Below, piece by piece: positions 1 to 10,000 of a stretch of DNA of 64,000 nt (positions within the stretch are counted from its first letter, which is position 1; each line of letters opens with the position of its first letter). Under the pieces are notes generated by a model. That model made no database searches. It worked only from the letters and a program-made list of their open reading frames with translations, and was not told where the DNA came from. The position numbers and the translations under genes are program-made. Source of the DNA: SZUA-442 sp963792405 (GTDB lineage: Bacteria; Actinomycetota; Acidimicrobiia; Spongiisociales; UBA5794); the NCBI GenBank assembly GCA_963792405.1, contig CAWBVU010000006.1, positions 496,001 to 560,000 of the forward strand, in the 5' to 3' direction.

Positions 1-1
1 C

Positions 2-643
2 ACGTTCCTCGCGACCTCGGACTCGCCGACCGGGATGGCCTCCATCACTGTGGATCCCTCGGGCGAGAACACGATCGTGGTCGGCACCGGCGCCAACGAC
101 GACGTGGACCTGCCGCCCGACGTGCTCGCCCTGCTCGCTCGCGCCGATGTCGTGCTGTCGCAACTCGAGATCCCGATCTCGGTCGTCGCGGACGCCGCAG
201 CGGCGACGCGTGGTGTGTTCATCCTCAACGCGGCGCCCGCGGCGGACCTCCCGGACTCGCTGCGACGCTCGATCGACGTCCTCGTCGCGAACGAACACGA
301 GATCACCGCGATCGCCGGTGCACCGGATCCGGACACCATCAGGGGACTCGGTATCGCGACCGTCGTCGTCACCCTGGGGTCACGCGGCGCCGAGGTGGTC
401 ACGACCGGCGACACCGCCTTCGTCCCCGCTCCCGACGTGCCGGTGAGGGACACGACGGGCGCGGGTGATGCGTTCTGCGGTGCCCTGGCCAGGGGACTCG
501 ACACGGGGCTCGACGTGTTCGATGCCGCAGCGGCGGCGGTGGTCGCAGGCTCGCTCGCCACGACCATGGTGGGTGCGCGGTCTGCCATGCCCGATCTTGC
601 CAGACTGGAGCGCGCGATGACGACGCGAAGGAGGACGTCGTGA
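2..643 (+). CDS. rbsK: ribokinase-like PfkB family sugar kinase, 3' part
   Basis: This is the C-terminal 213 residues of a PfkB-family carbohydrate kinase; the start lies beyond the left edge, since the frame is open to base 2. The catalytic and anion-hole motif DTTGAGDAFCGAL is present, as are the upstream TGMASI and ENTIVVGTGAN stretches typical of ribokinases. Family knowledge: ATP-dependent phosphorylation of ribose or a related sugar in the cytoplasm. The stop overlaps the GTG start of the nucleoside hydrolase (GTGA). That coupling suggests the released ribose is phosphorylated by this kinase. Another PfkB substrate cannot be excluded because the N-terminal sugar-binding part is missing. 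Confidence 0.85.
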   Translation, partial: TFLATSDSPTGMASITVDPSGENTIVVGTGANDDVDLPPDVLALLARADVVLSQLEIPISVVADAAAATRGVFILNAAPAADLPDSLRRSIDVLVANEHEITAIAGAPDPDTIRGLGIATVVVTLGSRGAEVVTTGDTAFVPAPDVPVRDTTGAGDAFCGALARGLDTGLDVFDAAAAAVVAGSLATTMVGARSAMPDLARLERAMTTRRRTS

Positions 644-1566
644 GGTCACGCCCGATCATCATCGATACCGACCCCGGGCAGGACGATGCGATCGCCATGC
701 TCCTCGCTCTCGGTTCGCCCGAGGTCGACGTGGTTGCGATCACGACGGTCGCGGGCAACGTGCCGCAGCCCCGCGTGACCGACAACGCCCGCGCCATCCT
801 GGCCCTCGCCGGACGCTCCGACGTCCCCGTGTACCGCGGATGTGAGCGTCCCATGCTGCGGGACCTGTACACGGCCGAGTACGTCCACGGCCCGACGGGG
901 CTCGACGGTGCGACCCTCCCGAGGCCGGCCGTGGCCGCGGAGCCGGGCCACGGCGTCGACCTCATCGTCGAGGGCTGCCTCGACGCGGACGATGAGCCAC
1001 TCACGATCTGTGCGCTCGGGCCGCTCACCAACGTCGGCATGGCCATCGCCAAGGAACCGCGCATCACCGAGAGGATCAGGGAGATCGTATGGATGGGGGG
1101 CGCCATCGACGAGGCGGGCAACACGACGCCTCTCGCCGAGTTCAACGCCTATGTCGATCCCCATGCCGCACACGTCGTGCTGACCAGTGGCGTGCCCATC
1201 ACGATGTTCCCGCTCGACGTGACGCACAGGGCCCTCATGCTCCCCGCACACGTGGAAGCCCTCGCAGCGCGCGGAACTGCGGTGGCCGATGCCGCCGCAG
1301 GCATGATCCGCTTCTACGAGCGCTACGACATCGACAAGTACGACCTTCCCGGTGCCCCGATGCACGACCCGTGTGTCATCGCCTACCTCGTCGACCCGTC
1401 GCTGTTCACGGGTTCGATGCGCCATGTCGCCGTCGACTCCACCAATGAGCCATCCGTGGGGAACACGTTCGTCGTCGACGACGGCCCCCCGAACGCGATG
1501 GTGATGACCGACGTGGATGCCGAGGCCTTCTTCGGGCTCATCATCGACCGCGTCGGTGGGCTGTGA
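640..1566 (+). CDS. nucleoside hydrolase (IUNH family)
   Basis: A 308-residue inosine/uridine-preferring nucleoside hydrolase that cleaves the N-glycosidic bond of ribonucleosides to base and ribose. The N-terminal Ca2+-binding signature DTDPGQDDA is at residues 8-16 and the family motif MGGAI is near residue 152; the length is normal. The GTG start overlaps the stop of the ribokinase gene and its own stop overlaps the next GTG, so three genes look translationally coupled. Substrate preference cannot be read from the sequence. The context (ribokinase here, PNP, DeoA, Upp and Cdd elsewhere in the window) supports nucleoside salvage. Confidence 0.9.
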   Translation: MRSRPIIIDTDPGQDDAIAMLLALGSPEVDVVAITTVAGNVPQPRVTDNARAILALAGRSDVPVYRGCERPMLRDLYTAEYVHGPTGLDGATLPRPAVAAEPGHGVDLIVEGCLDADDEPLTICALGPLTNVGMAIAKEPRITERIREIVWMGGAIDEAGNTTPLAEFNAYVDPHAAHVVLTSGVPITMFPLDVTHRALMLPAHVEALAARGTAVADAAAGMIRFYERYDIDKYDLPGAPMHDPCVIAYLVDPSLFTGSMRHVAVDSTNEPSVGNTFVVDDGPPNAMVMTDVDAEAFFGLIIDRVGGL

Positions 1567-2732
1567 CGGTCCGAGGTCCCCTCGCCGGTGTGTCCGTCAT
1601 CGAGCTCGCCGGCATCGGGCCGGTACCGATGGCCGCGAGCCTCCTGTCCGAGATGGGCGCGACCGTGGTCCGCATCGACCGCCCGTCGGGGGCTGGTGGC
1701 TCGCTCCCGGGAGGCCTCGATCGCATCGGCGTGAGAGATCGCGTGGTCGTCGAACTCGACCTCAAGTCCGGTTCCGGCATCGAGGTTGCCCATGCGATGC
1801 TCGCCGGCGCCGACGTCCTCATCGAAGGCTTCCGGCCGGGGGTCGCGGAGCGGCTCGGGATCGGGCCGGAGGACGTCGCATCGGCCAATCCGCGCATCGT
1901 GTACGTGCGGGTCACCGGCTGGGGCCAGACAGGGCCCTATGCGTCGATGGCGGGCCATGACATCAACTACATCGGTGTCTCCGGTGTGCTCTCGTCGATC
2001 GGATCGACCGATCCCGTCCCACCGCTCAACCTGGTCGGTGACTATGGCGGTGGGGCGATGTTCGCCGTCGTGGGGGCCCTCGCCGCGCTCGTCGAGCGTG
2101 CGCACACGGGCCGAGGCGGTGTCGTCGACGTCGCCATGGTGGATGGCGCCTCCCGTTTGCTCGGCCCGATCAGGGACCTGCTCAACGTCGGGATGTGGAC
2201 CGAGACCAGGGGATCGAACCTCCTCGATGGTGGTGCGCCCTTCTACCGGGCCTACGCCACGGCAGACGGGAGGTTCGTCGCGGTCGGTGCCCTCGAGCCG
2301 CGGTTCTACGAGGAGTTCGTGTGTGGCCTCGGGCTCGACCCGGAGGTTCTGCCGGATCGCAACGATCCGGGCACGTGGCCGGACCTCCACCAGCGCTTCG
2401 CCGAGGTGCTCGGTGCCGGCACGGCTGCGCATTGGGCTGAGGTGTTCGACGGTACCGACGCGTGCGTCACCCCCGTCCTGTCGATGTCGGAGGTGGGGGG
2501 CCATCGGCACAACGCCGCCAGGGGCGCACTCGCGGACACCCCGAGCGGTCCGGTTGCCGCTCCGGCACCGCGATTCGGCCCCCTGACCGGCACCGACCGC
2601 GTCGACGACCGATCCCGCGAAGGCGACGGATCAGGTGACGCGCCTGCGGTTTCCGATACGCTGGTGGCACTCGGCGTGTCGCGCACCGTTGCCGAAGACC
2701 TGGTCAGGCGGCGTGCGGCGTACCGGGTGTGA
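1563..2732 (+). CDS. class III CoA-transferase, alpha-methylacyl-CoA racemase-like
   Basis: A 389-residue member of the CaiB/BaiF class III CoA-transferase family. The segment VTGWGQTGPY followed by GHDINYIGVSG is the pattern of alpha-methylacyl-CoA racemases, where the His and a later Asp carry out alpha-proton exchange. The GRGGVVDVAMVDG stretch matches the family core. Known role of the family: epimerisation of 2-methylacyl-CoA esters for beta-oxidation of branched or sterol side chains. GTG start overlaps the preceding stop (GTGA), so it is in the same transcription unit although functionally unrelated to nucleoside cleavage. It could instead be a true CoA-transferase. Confidence 0.85.
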   Translation: MTVRGPLAGVSVIELAGIGPVPMAASLLSEMGATVVRIDRPSGAGGSLPGGLDRIGVRDRVVVELDLKSGSGIEVAHAMLAGADVLIEGFRPGVAERLGIGPEDVASANPRIVYVRVTGWGQTGPYASMAGHDINYIGVSGVLSSIGSTDPVPPLNLVGDYGGGAMFAVVGALAALVERAHTGRGGVVDVAMVDGASRLLGPIRDLLNVGMWTETRGSNLLDGGAPFYRAYATADGRFVAVGALEPRFYEEFVCGLGLDPEVLPDRNDPGTWPDLHQRFAEVLGAGTAAHWAEVFDGTDACVTPVLSMSEVGGHRHNAARGALADTPSGPVAAPAPRFGPLTGTDRVDDRSREGDGSGDAPAVSDTLVALGVSRTVAEDLVRRRAAYRV

Positions 2733-2766
2733 CGGAGCGCAGGCGATGCGGTAGGGCGGAGGAACC

Positions 2767-4209
2767 ATGCGAGCACTAGTGGTCGGTGCGGGGGCGAGCT
2801 CCCGTGAGCTGATCCGCCGCCTCGGCGACAGCTGGTCGATCACGGTGATCGATCCCGACCCGTATCGGCTGGCGCTCGCCGGCAAGATCCGCGACATCGA
2901 GTCGATCCAGGGTGACGGTTCCAGTGCGGTCGTCCTCCGTGAGGCGGGCCTCGCGAGCGCCGTGACCGTGGTCGCCGCCACCGGCTCCGACGACGTCAAC
3001 CTCGAGGTCGTCAAGCTGGCCGTCGATGCCGGCATCGAACAGGTCGTCTCCATCGTGCGGGTGCCCGACCGGATCGACGAATTCCGCACACTCGGCGCCC
3101 AATGCGTGACGCCCGCCTCCCTCGCCGCGCGCGACATGGAGATCGCCATGGAACCGAGGAAGCTCACGGCCACGACGTTCGCCGATGGGAGGGCGGAGGC
3201 GATCGAGTTCGAGATCACCCCCGATGCTCCGGTGCAGGGCAAGGCGCTCAAGGAGATCCACTCGGAGAACTGGGTCGTCGCAGCCATCCTCAGGGACGGC
3301 AGGCTCGTCGTGCCACACGGTGCCACACGGCTCTTGACCGGCGACAGGGTGACCGTCGTCGGCGCGGCAGCGGACTTCACCCTGCTCGTCCGCACCTTCG
3401 CAGGAGGGGTCTCGCGTTTCCCCCTGAACTTCGGACGAAAGGTCGTGGTGCCCCTGCGCAATGGCGATGACCTCGCAGGATGCGTCGCCGAGGCTGCCGA
3501 CTTCGTCAGGAACTCGAACGCGGTGGGGCTGTTGGTCGTCCACAGGGACCCCGCCACCGTGCGGGGCGTCGTCGAGGCCCGGGAGGTCGAGTCCCTGATC
3601 GAGTCCGCCAACGGCGCCTCGCTCGGCGTGCACGTCGAGTACCGCCCGGTTTCGGATGATCCCGTGAAGGCGTGCGTGGACGTGGCGAGAACGGAGAGCG
3701 TCGGGGTGATCGCCGCACCGATGGGGACCCGCCGCGCCTTCCGGCCCTACGCGGGCATCCCGAGGCACCTGTCGATGCTCGGGAAGGCGGGGGTCCCCGT
3801 CCTCCTGACGAGGGGCGCCCCGGGTTTCGACGAGATCATCGCCCCGAGCAGGCGCACGTTGTCGGGAGATGCGGCTGCTCGCGCCGCGATCGACCTCGCG
3901 AAACGTTCGGGGGCCAAGGTCATCGGGGTCGCGGTGGCGAATCCCCTCTACATGGGCCGCGACGACCTGATGGAGAAGAAGCATGCGACGGCATGGCTGC
4001 GTCAGGAGGCGTCCGTGCAGGACGTCGACGTCGAACGCCATGTCGTTCGTGGCAACCCCGTCAAGGTCCTCGCGAGTGTCATGGCCCCCGAGCGGCTCTT
4101 CGTCGTGTCGATGCCTGCGCTGCCCATCGGCCGAGTCAATCCGGGCATCGCCGTGTGGGCGGTGGCAAGGGGCCGTGGCTCGGCGCTGTTCGTCCCGGCG
4201 GCGAAATGA
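2767..4209 (+). CDS. TrkA/RCK protein with tandem universal-stress-like domains
   Basis: 480 residues. Residues 1-120 form a Rossmann RCK_N (TrkA-N) domain with GAGASSRELIRRLG and an acidic strand-2 end (VIDPD), which should bind NAD(H) or an adenine nucleotide. About 140-215 is an RCK_C domain. The remainder looks like two universal-stress-type alpha/beta domains (roughly 220-350 and 350-480), the second starting FDEIIAPSRR. A strong SD (GGAGGAA) precedes ATG 2767. It lies 53 bp before an antiporter gene on the same strand, so it is probably the regulatory subunit gating that transporter. The RCK plus double-USP arrangement is inferred from fold-like repeats, not from a search. Confidence 0.8.
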   Translation: MRALVVGAGASSRELIRRLGDSWSITVIDPDPYRLALAGKIRDIESIQGDGSSAVVLREAGLASAVTVVAATGSDDVNLEVVKLAVDAGIEQVVSIVRVPDRIDEFRTLGAQCVTPASLAARDMEIAMEPRKLTATTFADGRAEAIEFEITPDAPVQGKALKEIHSENWVVAAILRDGRLVVPHGATRLLTGDRVTVVGAAADFTLLVRTFAGGVSRFPLNFGRKVVVPLRNGDDLAGCVAEAADFVRNSNAVGLLVVHRDPATVRGVVEAREVESLIESANGASLGVHVEYRPVSDDPVKACVDVARTESVGVIAAPMGTRRAFRPYAGIPRHLSMLGKAGVPVLLTRGAPGFDEIIAPSRRTLSGDAAARAAIDLAKRSGAKVIGVAVANPLYMGRDDLMEKKHATAWLRQEASVQDVDVERHVVRGNPVKVLASVMAPERLFVVSMPALPIGRVNPGIAVWAVARGRGSALFVPAAK

Positions 4210-4262
4210 GGCGGAGCACGCGGCTGGGCCGAGTGCGCCACGTGCGGGGGGTGTGACGCCCC

Positions 4263-5489
4263 ATGATCGTCGCTGCCGCAGGCGAGGCCGTCCTCCCCGA
4301 CGCGATCACCTTCGTCGTGATCGGATTCGCGGCGTTCCTCCTCCCCCTCTTCGCCAGGGTGATACGCGTGCCCGCGGTGGTCCTCGAGATCCTGTTCGGC
4401 CTCCTCATCGGGCCCCAGCTGCTCGGCCTCATCGGATCGGAGACCGCGTCCGAGGGCTTCGTCCTCGTCCTCGCGGAGATCGGCTTGTTCCTGCTGATGT
4501 TCCTCGCGGGATTCGAGATCGACTTCACGACCTTCGAACTCGAGGGGCGTGGGCCGATCCTGTTCGGGCTCGGGTTCTACGCCGTGGTCGTCGCCTTCTC
4601 GTGGGTGGGACTCGGCGTGGTCGACCTCTCATCGAACGACGAGCGCATCTACCTGACGCTCCTGATCTCGGCCGCATCGGTCGGCATCATCGTCCCCGCT
4701 CTCCGTGCGACGAGGCGCAGCTCCACCCGCCAGGGCCAGACGACCATCATGATCGGCATCCTCGCCGAGTTCCTCTCGGCGACCGGCATCATCGTCTTCT
4801 CCGTCTGGTACGACACCGGATGGGGGATCGAGCTGCTCGCCGTTCCGCTGTTCGCGATCGTCCTGCTCGTGTCGTTGTGGGTGATGCGCACGCTCGCCTG
4901 GTGGTTTCCGGATCAGGCGGAGCGACTGTTCGCCGGACAGGACCCGGACGAGCTCGGCATTCGGTTCAGCCTCGCCCTGCTGTTCATCTTCGTCGGCCTG
5001 TCGATCGCCCTCGGCATGGACCCGATCCTCGGTGCGTTCATGGCAGGGGCGATCTTCGCGTTCGTGTTCCGCAACTCCGGCCAGCTCGAGGAGCGCCTCT
5101 CCGGCTTCGCGTATGGGTTCCTGATCCCCATCTTCTTCATCTCGGTGGGGATCCGGTTCCCCCTCGATGCCCTCGCCGACACCTCGGTGCTTGTCGTCGC
5201 CCTCTCGATCATCGTCATCGCGATCGCCGCCAAGCTCGTCACGGCGCCGCTGCTCATGCTGCGGAGATTGAGCATGAGGGAGAGCGTGGGCGCAGGCGTG
5301 CTGCTCGCCGGACAGCTCAGCGTGATCATCGCCCTCGCCGAGGTCGGCGTGCAGCTCGGGATCATCAGTGAGGGCGTATCGGCGGGTGCGGTGCTCCTCG
5401 TCGGCGTGACCGCACTGTTGTCCCCGGTCGTGTTCAAGGTGCTGTGCCCACCACTGCCCGCGAAGGCCGACACCAGGGCAAGGGCGTGA
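4263..5489 (+). CDS. cation:proton antiporter, Kef/NhaP (CPA) type
   Basis: A 408-residue, strongly hydrophobic membrane protein with about 12-13 predicted transmembrane segments from residue 10 to 400 and the CPA-family opening VPAVVLEILFGLLIGP. An internal helix pair (LGMDPILGAFMAGAIFAF) matches the antiporter half containing the ion-binding Asp. Family role: monovalent cation/proton exchange for pH or K+ homeostasis. The upstream RCK protein supports a regulated K+ or Na+ antiporter. There is no RCK domain of its own at the C-terminus, which fits a two-subunit arrangement. Confidence 0.87.
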   Translation: MIVAAAGEAVLPDAITFVVIGFAAFLLPLFARVIRVPAVVLEILFGLLIGPQLLGLIGSETASEGFVLVLAEIGLFLLMFLAGFEIDFTTFELEGRGPILFGLGFYAVVVAFSWVGLGVVDLSSNDERIYLTLLISAASVGIIVPALRATRRSSTRQGQTTIMIGILAEFLSATGIIVFSVWYDTGWGIELLAVPLFAIVLLVSLWVMRTLAWWFPDQAERLFAGQDPDELGIRFSLALLFIFVGLSIALGMDPILGAFMAGAIFAFVFRNSGQLEERLSGFAYGFLIPIFFISVGIRFPLDALADTSVLVVALSIIVIAIAAKLVTAPLLMLRRLSMRESVGAGVLLAGQLSVIIALAEVGVQLGIISEGVSAGAVLLVGVTALLSPVVFKVLCPPLPAKADTRARA

Positions 5490-5501
5490 AGGGACAGAGG
5501 T

Positions 5502-5705
5502 GTGACGGCTGAGCGGCCCCGGGACGAACGCGGCGACCACATCGCCGTGGTGACGGAACAGGTCGCAGGCGGAGCCTATGACGTCGACGCCCTCCGCGTG
5601 GCGGACGCGATCCTCGAGGACTGGCTGACCAGCAGGGTCGTGCTCGGCTCGGACGCCACTCAGTCCGGCTCGGCGGGGACGGGCTCGGACGCGGCGATGT
5701 CCTGA
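5502..5705 (+). CDS. small FlgM-like hypothetical protein
   Basis: A 67-residue protein with GTG start 12 bp after the antiporter stop. The middle segment YDVDALRVADAILEDWL resembles the C-terminal sigma-binding helix of FlgM-type anti-sigma factors (pattern Y-x-V-D-x-x-x-V-A-x-A-I-L). No flagellar gene occurs in the window, so the function is open. It could be an anti-sigma factor for another sigma or a small protein with chance similarity. Its 3' end overlaps the tail of the DUF368 gene on the opposite strand. Confidence 0.5.
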   Translation: MTAERPRDERGDHIAVVTEQVAGGAYDVDALRVADAILEDWLTSRVVLGSDATQSGSAGTGSDAAMS

Positions 5706-6577
5706 GCCGTTCTCGCGATGACCACGACGGCCACGAAGCCGACGATCGCGGCGACGACGGCGGCGACGACGTCGCTGTCGGGAGCGCCGAGGCCCGCGGA
5801 GTCCACGCCGAGGGGCCATGGCCACAGGATGCGGATCGAGCCCGCCATGAGGCCGATGAGGGAGGAGATCACCGTGTCGTGATGGGTGCGGAGGGCGCGA
5901 TCGAGGAGCTGGGAGAACAGCGCAAGCCCGATCACCGCTCCCATGGTGAAGACCGCCAGAGCGGCGATGTCCCTGTCGGTGACCGCTGCGAGCAGTGGTG
6001 CGTACATTCCGAGAACGACCAGCAGGAACGACCCCGAGATGCCGGGCAGGATCATCGCGCAGATGGCGATCGCCCCCGCGAAGAAGAACGCCCACAGTGA
6101 CGGATCGATCGCTTGGGCCACCGATTCCTCGGTCGTCCCACCACGGAGGCCGAGGAGCACGAACACGATGACCGCGACGAACGCGGCGATCCAGACATGC
6201 CGCAGCGCGGGGGCCCGCAGCAGGCGCCATGCCACCACGACCGATCCCCCGACGAGGCCGAGGAACAGCGCGGCCATGATGACGGGCTCGTCCCTGAGCA
6301 GGCGTTCGAGGAGGGTTGCCAGGGCGAATACGGCGGAGAGGATCCCCACCCCCAGCGGTATCAGGAGGCCCCACTCCACGACGCCCATCCATCGGCGGAA
6401 TCCCGGCACGTCGCCCCTGATGAGGTGGCCGATGGCCGAGGACCCCGCCCGGACCGATGCGATGAGGCGCTCGTAGATGCCGAGGACCAGGGCGATCGTG
6501 CCGCCGGAGACGCCGGGGATGATGTCGGCTGCGCCCATCGCGAAGCCGCGCGCGAAGTTCAGGAGGACGTGGATCAT
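5660..6577 (-). CDS. DUF368 polytopic membrane protein (DedA/UptA-like superfamily)
   Basis: 305 residues, multi-spanning. The N-terminus carries the DUF368 hallmark FARGFAMGAADIIPGVSGGT, with a second related turn LPGISGSF near residue 190, i.e. two inverted-repeat halves. Recent work on the family ties DUF368 proteins to recycling of the C55 undecaprenyl-phosphate carrier; specificity here is inference. The ATG at 6577 is chosen because TACACT lies 7 nt upstream (leaderless promoter). The 3' end overlaps the FlgM-like gene tail to tail. Confidence 0.85.
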   Translation of the reverse strand: MIHVLLNFARGFAMGAADIIPGVSGGTIALVLGIYERLIASVRAGSSAIGHLIRGDVPGFRRWMGVVEWGLLIPLGVGILSAVFALATLLERLLRDEPVIMAALFLGLVGGSVVVAWRLLRAPALRHVWIAAFVAVIVFVLLGLRGGTTEESVAQAIDPSLWAFFFAGAIAICAMILPGISGSFLLVVLGMYAPLLAAVTDRDIAALAVFTMGAVIGLALFSQLLDRALRTHHDTVISSLIGLMAGSIRILWPWPLGVDSAGLGAPDSDVVAAVVAAIVGFVAVVVIARTAQDIAASEPVPAEPD

Positions 6578-6622
6578 CGCGGCGAGTGTAGGTTGCCGGG
6601 GTGGAGAGTCGAGGGAGGTGGC

Positions 6623-7090
6623 ATGCGGGCGGTGCTCCAGAGGGTCAGCCACGCCTCGGTGCGCGTGGGGGACGAGCTCGTGTCACGGATCGGTGAGGGC
6701 CACCTCCTGCTCGTCGGCGTCGCCCCCACGGACACGGGGGCCGACGCGGAGGTCCTCGCCGCGAAGGTGGCCGACGTCAGGATCCTCCCCGACGACGCGG
6801 ACAGGATGAACCGGTCGGTGATGGACGTCGGCGGCTCGGTCATGGTCGTCTCCCAGTTCACATTGCTCGGCGATGTGCGGCGTGGCCGTCGGCCGAGCTT
6901 CAGTGGCGCCGCCGAGCCCGCCCACGCCGAGAGGGTGCTTGCGTCCTTGGTGCGGGCCTTCGAGGCCCTCGGTGTGCCGGTCGTGACGGGTCGCTTCGGA
7001 GCGAGGATGGACGTCGAATTGACGAACCACGGTCCCGTGACCCTCGTCATCGATGTGGCGGACGGTCGCGTGGTTCAGTCGCCGACCTGA
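6623..7090 (+). CDS. dtd: D-aminoacyl-tRNA deacylase
   Basis: 155 residues covering the whole DTD family. The opening MRAVLQRVSHASVRV, the active-site motif SQFTLLGDVRRGRRPSF and the C-terminal NHGPVTLVID (with the cross-subunit Gly-cisPro region replaced by GP) are all clear. It hydrolyses D-amino acids or glycine mischarged on tRNA. The ATG at 6623 has a GAGGGAGG Shine-Dalgarno. The gene is divergent from DUF368, and its 3' end overlaps the end of the AdnB-like gene by 16 bp tail to tail. Confidence 0.95.
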   Translation: MRAVLQRVSHASVRVGDELVSRIGEGHLLLVGVAPTDTGADAEVLAAKVADVRILPDDADRMNRSVMDVGGSVMVVSQFTLLGDVRRGRRPSFSGAAEPAHAERVLASLVRAFEALGVPVVTGRFGARMDVELTNHGPVTLVIDVADGRVVQSPT

Positions 7091-10000
7091 CGCTGTCCCG
7101 CCTCGCAGATGTGCAGGAAGTCGCACCACCGGCACGCCGGTGAGGGAACGGCGGGGAAGGGCCCCTCCTCCGCCTGTGCGAGGAGGCGGCCCACCGTCTG
7201 TGAGGCGTCGGCGAGCCATGGCGTGTCGACGCCCTCGGTGACCTCGGTCGCAGGGGAGGTGCCGAAGTAGGCGAAGGTGACGTCCACGTCCTCTGGCATC
7301 GCCCGTCCGAACGCCCCTGCGGCGCCGGCGAGCGCGTAGGACTGGAGCTGGACGCGGCGTGCGTCGGCATCGCCAGGCACTCCTGACTTGTAGTCGACGA
7401 TCTCCCAGTGGTCCACGTCGCCGTAGACGGCGTCGACCTTGCCACGGAGTGAGCGCCCGTCGATCGTGATCTCGAACGGGGTCTCGACGAGGATCGGCGT
7501 CGCATCGTGGAATCGCGACGAGGTGAAGCTGCGCCATGGGTCGACGCCGTCGGCGCCGGCTGCGAGCACCTCGGAGGTCGCCGTGTCGTAGACCGCTGCC
7601 TCGGCGTGCTCGAGCGGGATCACACCGAGGTTGTGGAGTTCGATCCGCCGATGCAGCTCGGTCCCGAGCCTCGCTGAGCGCCGCGGCCGTCTCGGTAGGC
7701 GGTCGTGCTGGATCCGGGCGAACTTCAAGGGGCACTCGGCGAGCGCAACGAGGTTCGTGACCGACGTCGAGAACGCGTCGCGTCGTTCGCCGGTGGCGGG
7801 AGCGTGCAGCGAGGCGAGCTCGAGGCGGAGCTGCCCGGTTCGCTCGGCCACGGCGTCTGCGAGGTCGGGGAACTGCCGTGCGATCCAGGCGGGGTCCTCC
7901 GAAGCGGAGCGGAGCGCGTTCGCCCATCCCTCGGGGAAGAGGGGGTCGGCGGGGGGTGCCATGGCGACGTGCGCCTGGTACGGCGGCCGAGGTCCCGGGT
8001 CGTCGACGACCGGACCGGTGGTGGCCCCGGGGACACGCCGTGCCATCTCGAGGAGCTCGCTCGGCGTTCGAGGCGTGGTGTTGTCCCTGTGCCACGCGTG
8101 GCCGCTGATCACCAGTCGATGCTTCGCCCGTGTCACGGCCACATAGGCGAGGCGCCACTCCTGGTCGCGGTGACGGACCCTGAGCAGCTTCCTCCGCTCC
8201 CCCGGATCGGGGACGGCATCGACCTCCGCCATCGCCTCGGCGTCGAGGCGTATCGCATAGGGGAGCGCCTGGGGTGAGGTCAGTGGGTCGTAGTACGCAT
8301 GTGCGGTGCCGGGGAACACGGTACGGGCAACGTCGGGGAGGTACACGTCGGACCATTCGAGGCCTTTCGCACCGTGCGCCGTGAGCAGCATGACGGCGTC
8401 GGCCGTCGGGAGTTCGACCGAGTCGAGTTCCTCCGCCCGTCCGGGCTCTGCGAGGGCGTCGAGGTATCGCAGGAACCCCGTCAGGGTCGACACCCCGTCG
8501 AGGGGGTGCCAGCGGTCGGCGAGGTCGATGAGTTTGGAGATGTTGAGCCTCGCCGTGGTCGCACGGTGGGAGGGGAGGGCGGCGACCTCCCCCCAGTAGT
8601 CGAGCGCCGCGATCGTCGCGTCGATCGTTGCCGTGACCGACGCTGCCTGGGACGCGCCGAACAGGCCGGCGTACGTCGTGGCGAACGATCGCAGGGCGTC
8701 GGCGCTCGGGGAGGGGAGGGACGCGAGCGAGCCTGGGTCGAGGACGGCGGCGAGGAGGCCGCTGCCCTGCCGACGATCCACGAGGGTCGCGAGCGAGGCG
8801 ATGTCGGCCATGCCCAGCCGGTACCTCCCACCCATCAGGATCCTCAGCAGCGAGGGCTCATCGGTCGGATGTGCCAGGACCCGCAGCCACGCGACGAGGT
8901 CGGCCACCTCGGGGATCTCGAGCAGGTCGCTCGTCGAGCTGACGATGAAGGGAATCCCCGCCCTGCGCAGCTCCTCGGCGACCACCTTGAGGCTGTCCCT
9001 GCGGCGGCACAGCACCGCCATGTCCGCATGGGTGACGCCCTCATCGAAGCGGCGAGCCATCTCGGAGGCGATCCACGCCGCTTCCTCCCGCTCGGTCGAG
9101 AACCATGCGGTGACGACGGCACCGTCGCCCGCACCCTCCCGAGGTGTCAGTGGTTCGGCGCCCTCGGCCGCCGGGAGCTCGGTGCGAATGGCGTTGGCGA
9201 GATCGAGGATGCGCCGGTCCGATCGGCGATTGACCGACAGCGGGAGCGTGGGAGCGGCCGCACCCTCCGAGGTGGGGAAGTCCACCGGGAAGCCCTCGAA
9301 GTTCTGGATCGATGCCCCGCGCCACTCGTAGATCGTCTGGTCCGTGTCGCCGACGGCCGTCACGGGGACTCGGCCGGCGAAGATGGCGCGCAGGAGCATG
9401 CGCTGGGCGCGGTCGGTGTCCTGGTATTCGTCGAGCAGCACGGTGTCGTACCGGGACGCGACCTCCTCGGCGATGTCGGGATGCCGTTCGACCAGCTCGA
9501 CGGCGCGGCGGATGAGGTCGCTGTACTCGATCAGGCCCAGGTTCGCCTTGGCCTCGGCGAAGGCCGCGGCGGCGTCGACGAGGGCGAGGCGCGTGTCCCA
9601 TGTGTCGTCACGCGACGAGGGGGCCGCCGCGTGGACGTCGCTGGCGTCGAGGAGGTTGTCGTTGAGGGCGTCGGAGACCATGAGGACGTCCTTGCGGAGG
9701 TTGGGGATCTTCGTCAGGTCGAGCGATGTGCCCTGCAGCGACCGCAGGACCCTGGCGGACAGCTCGAATCGGTGGCCCTCGTCCATGAGCACACCGGCGC
9801 TCCGGTAGCCGATCCTTGCGCCGAACTCGTCGAGGAGCGACGCCGCGAACGAGTGGTAGGTCGCCACTTCGACCTCCCTGCCGTCGGCGTGACCTCCCAC
9901 GGCGTCACGTAGTCGGTCACGCAGCTCGCCTGCCGCCTTGTTCGTGAACGTGATGCCGAGTGCCCGTGTGGGATCCCCGCCTCGCTCCACCATCGAGGCG

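Noticed and set aside
2776..4041. Long antisense open frame opposite the TrkA-USP gene
   Set aside because: Arg/Asp/His-rich translation without domains; typical GC-rich shadow.
4629..6392. 587-residue antisense frame over the antiporter and DUF368
   Set aside because: Low-complexity Arg/Gly/Asp composition; overlaps two well-supported genes.
8299..9912. 537-residue plus-strand frame inside the AdnB-like gene
   Set aside because: Shadow frame with Gly/Arg/Val/Glu-rich translation, no motif.
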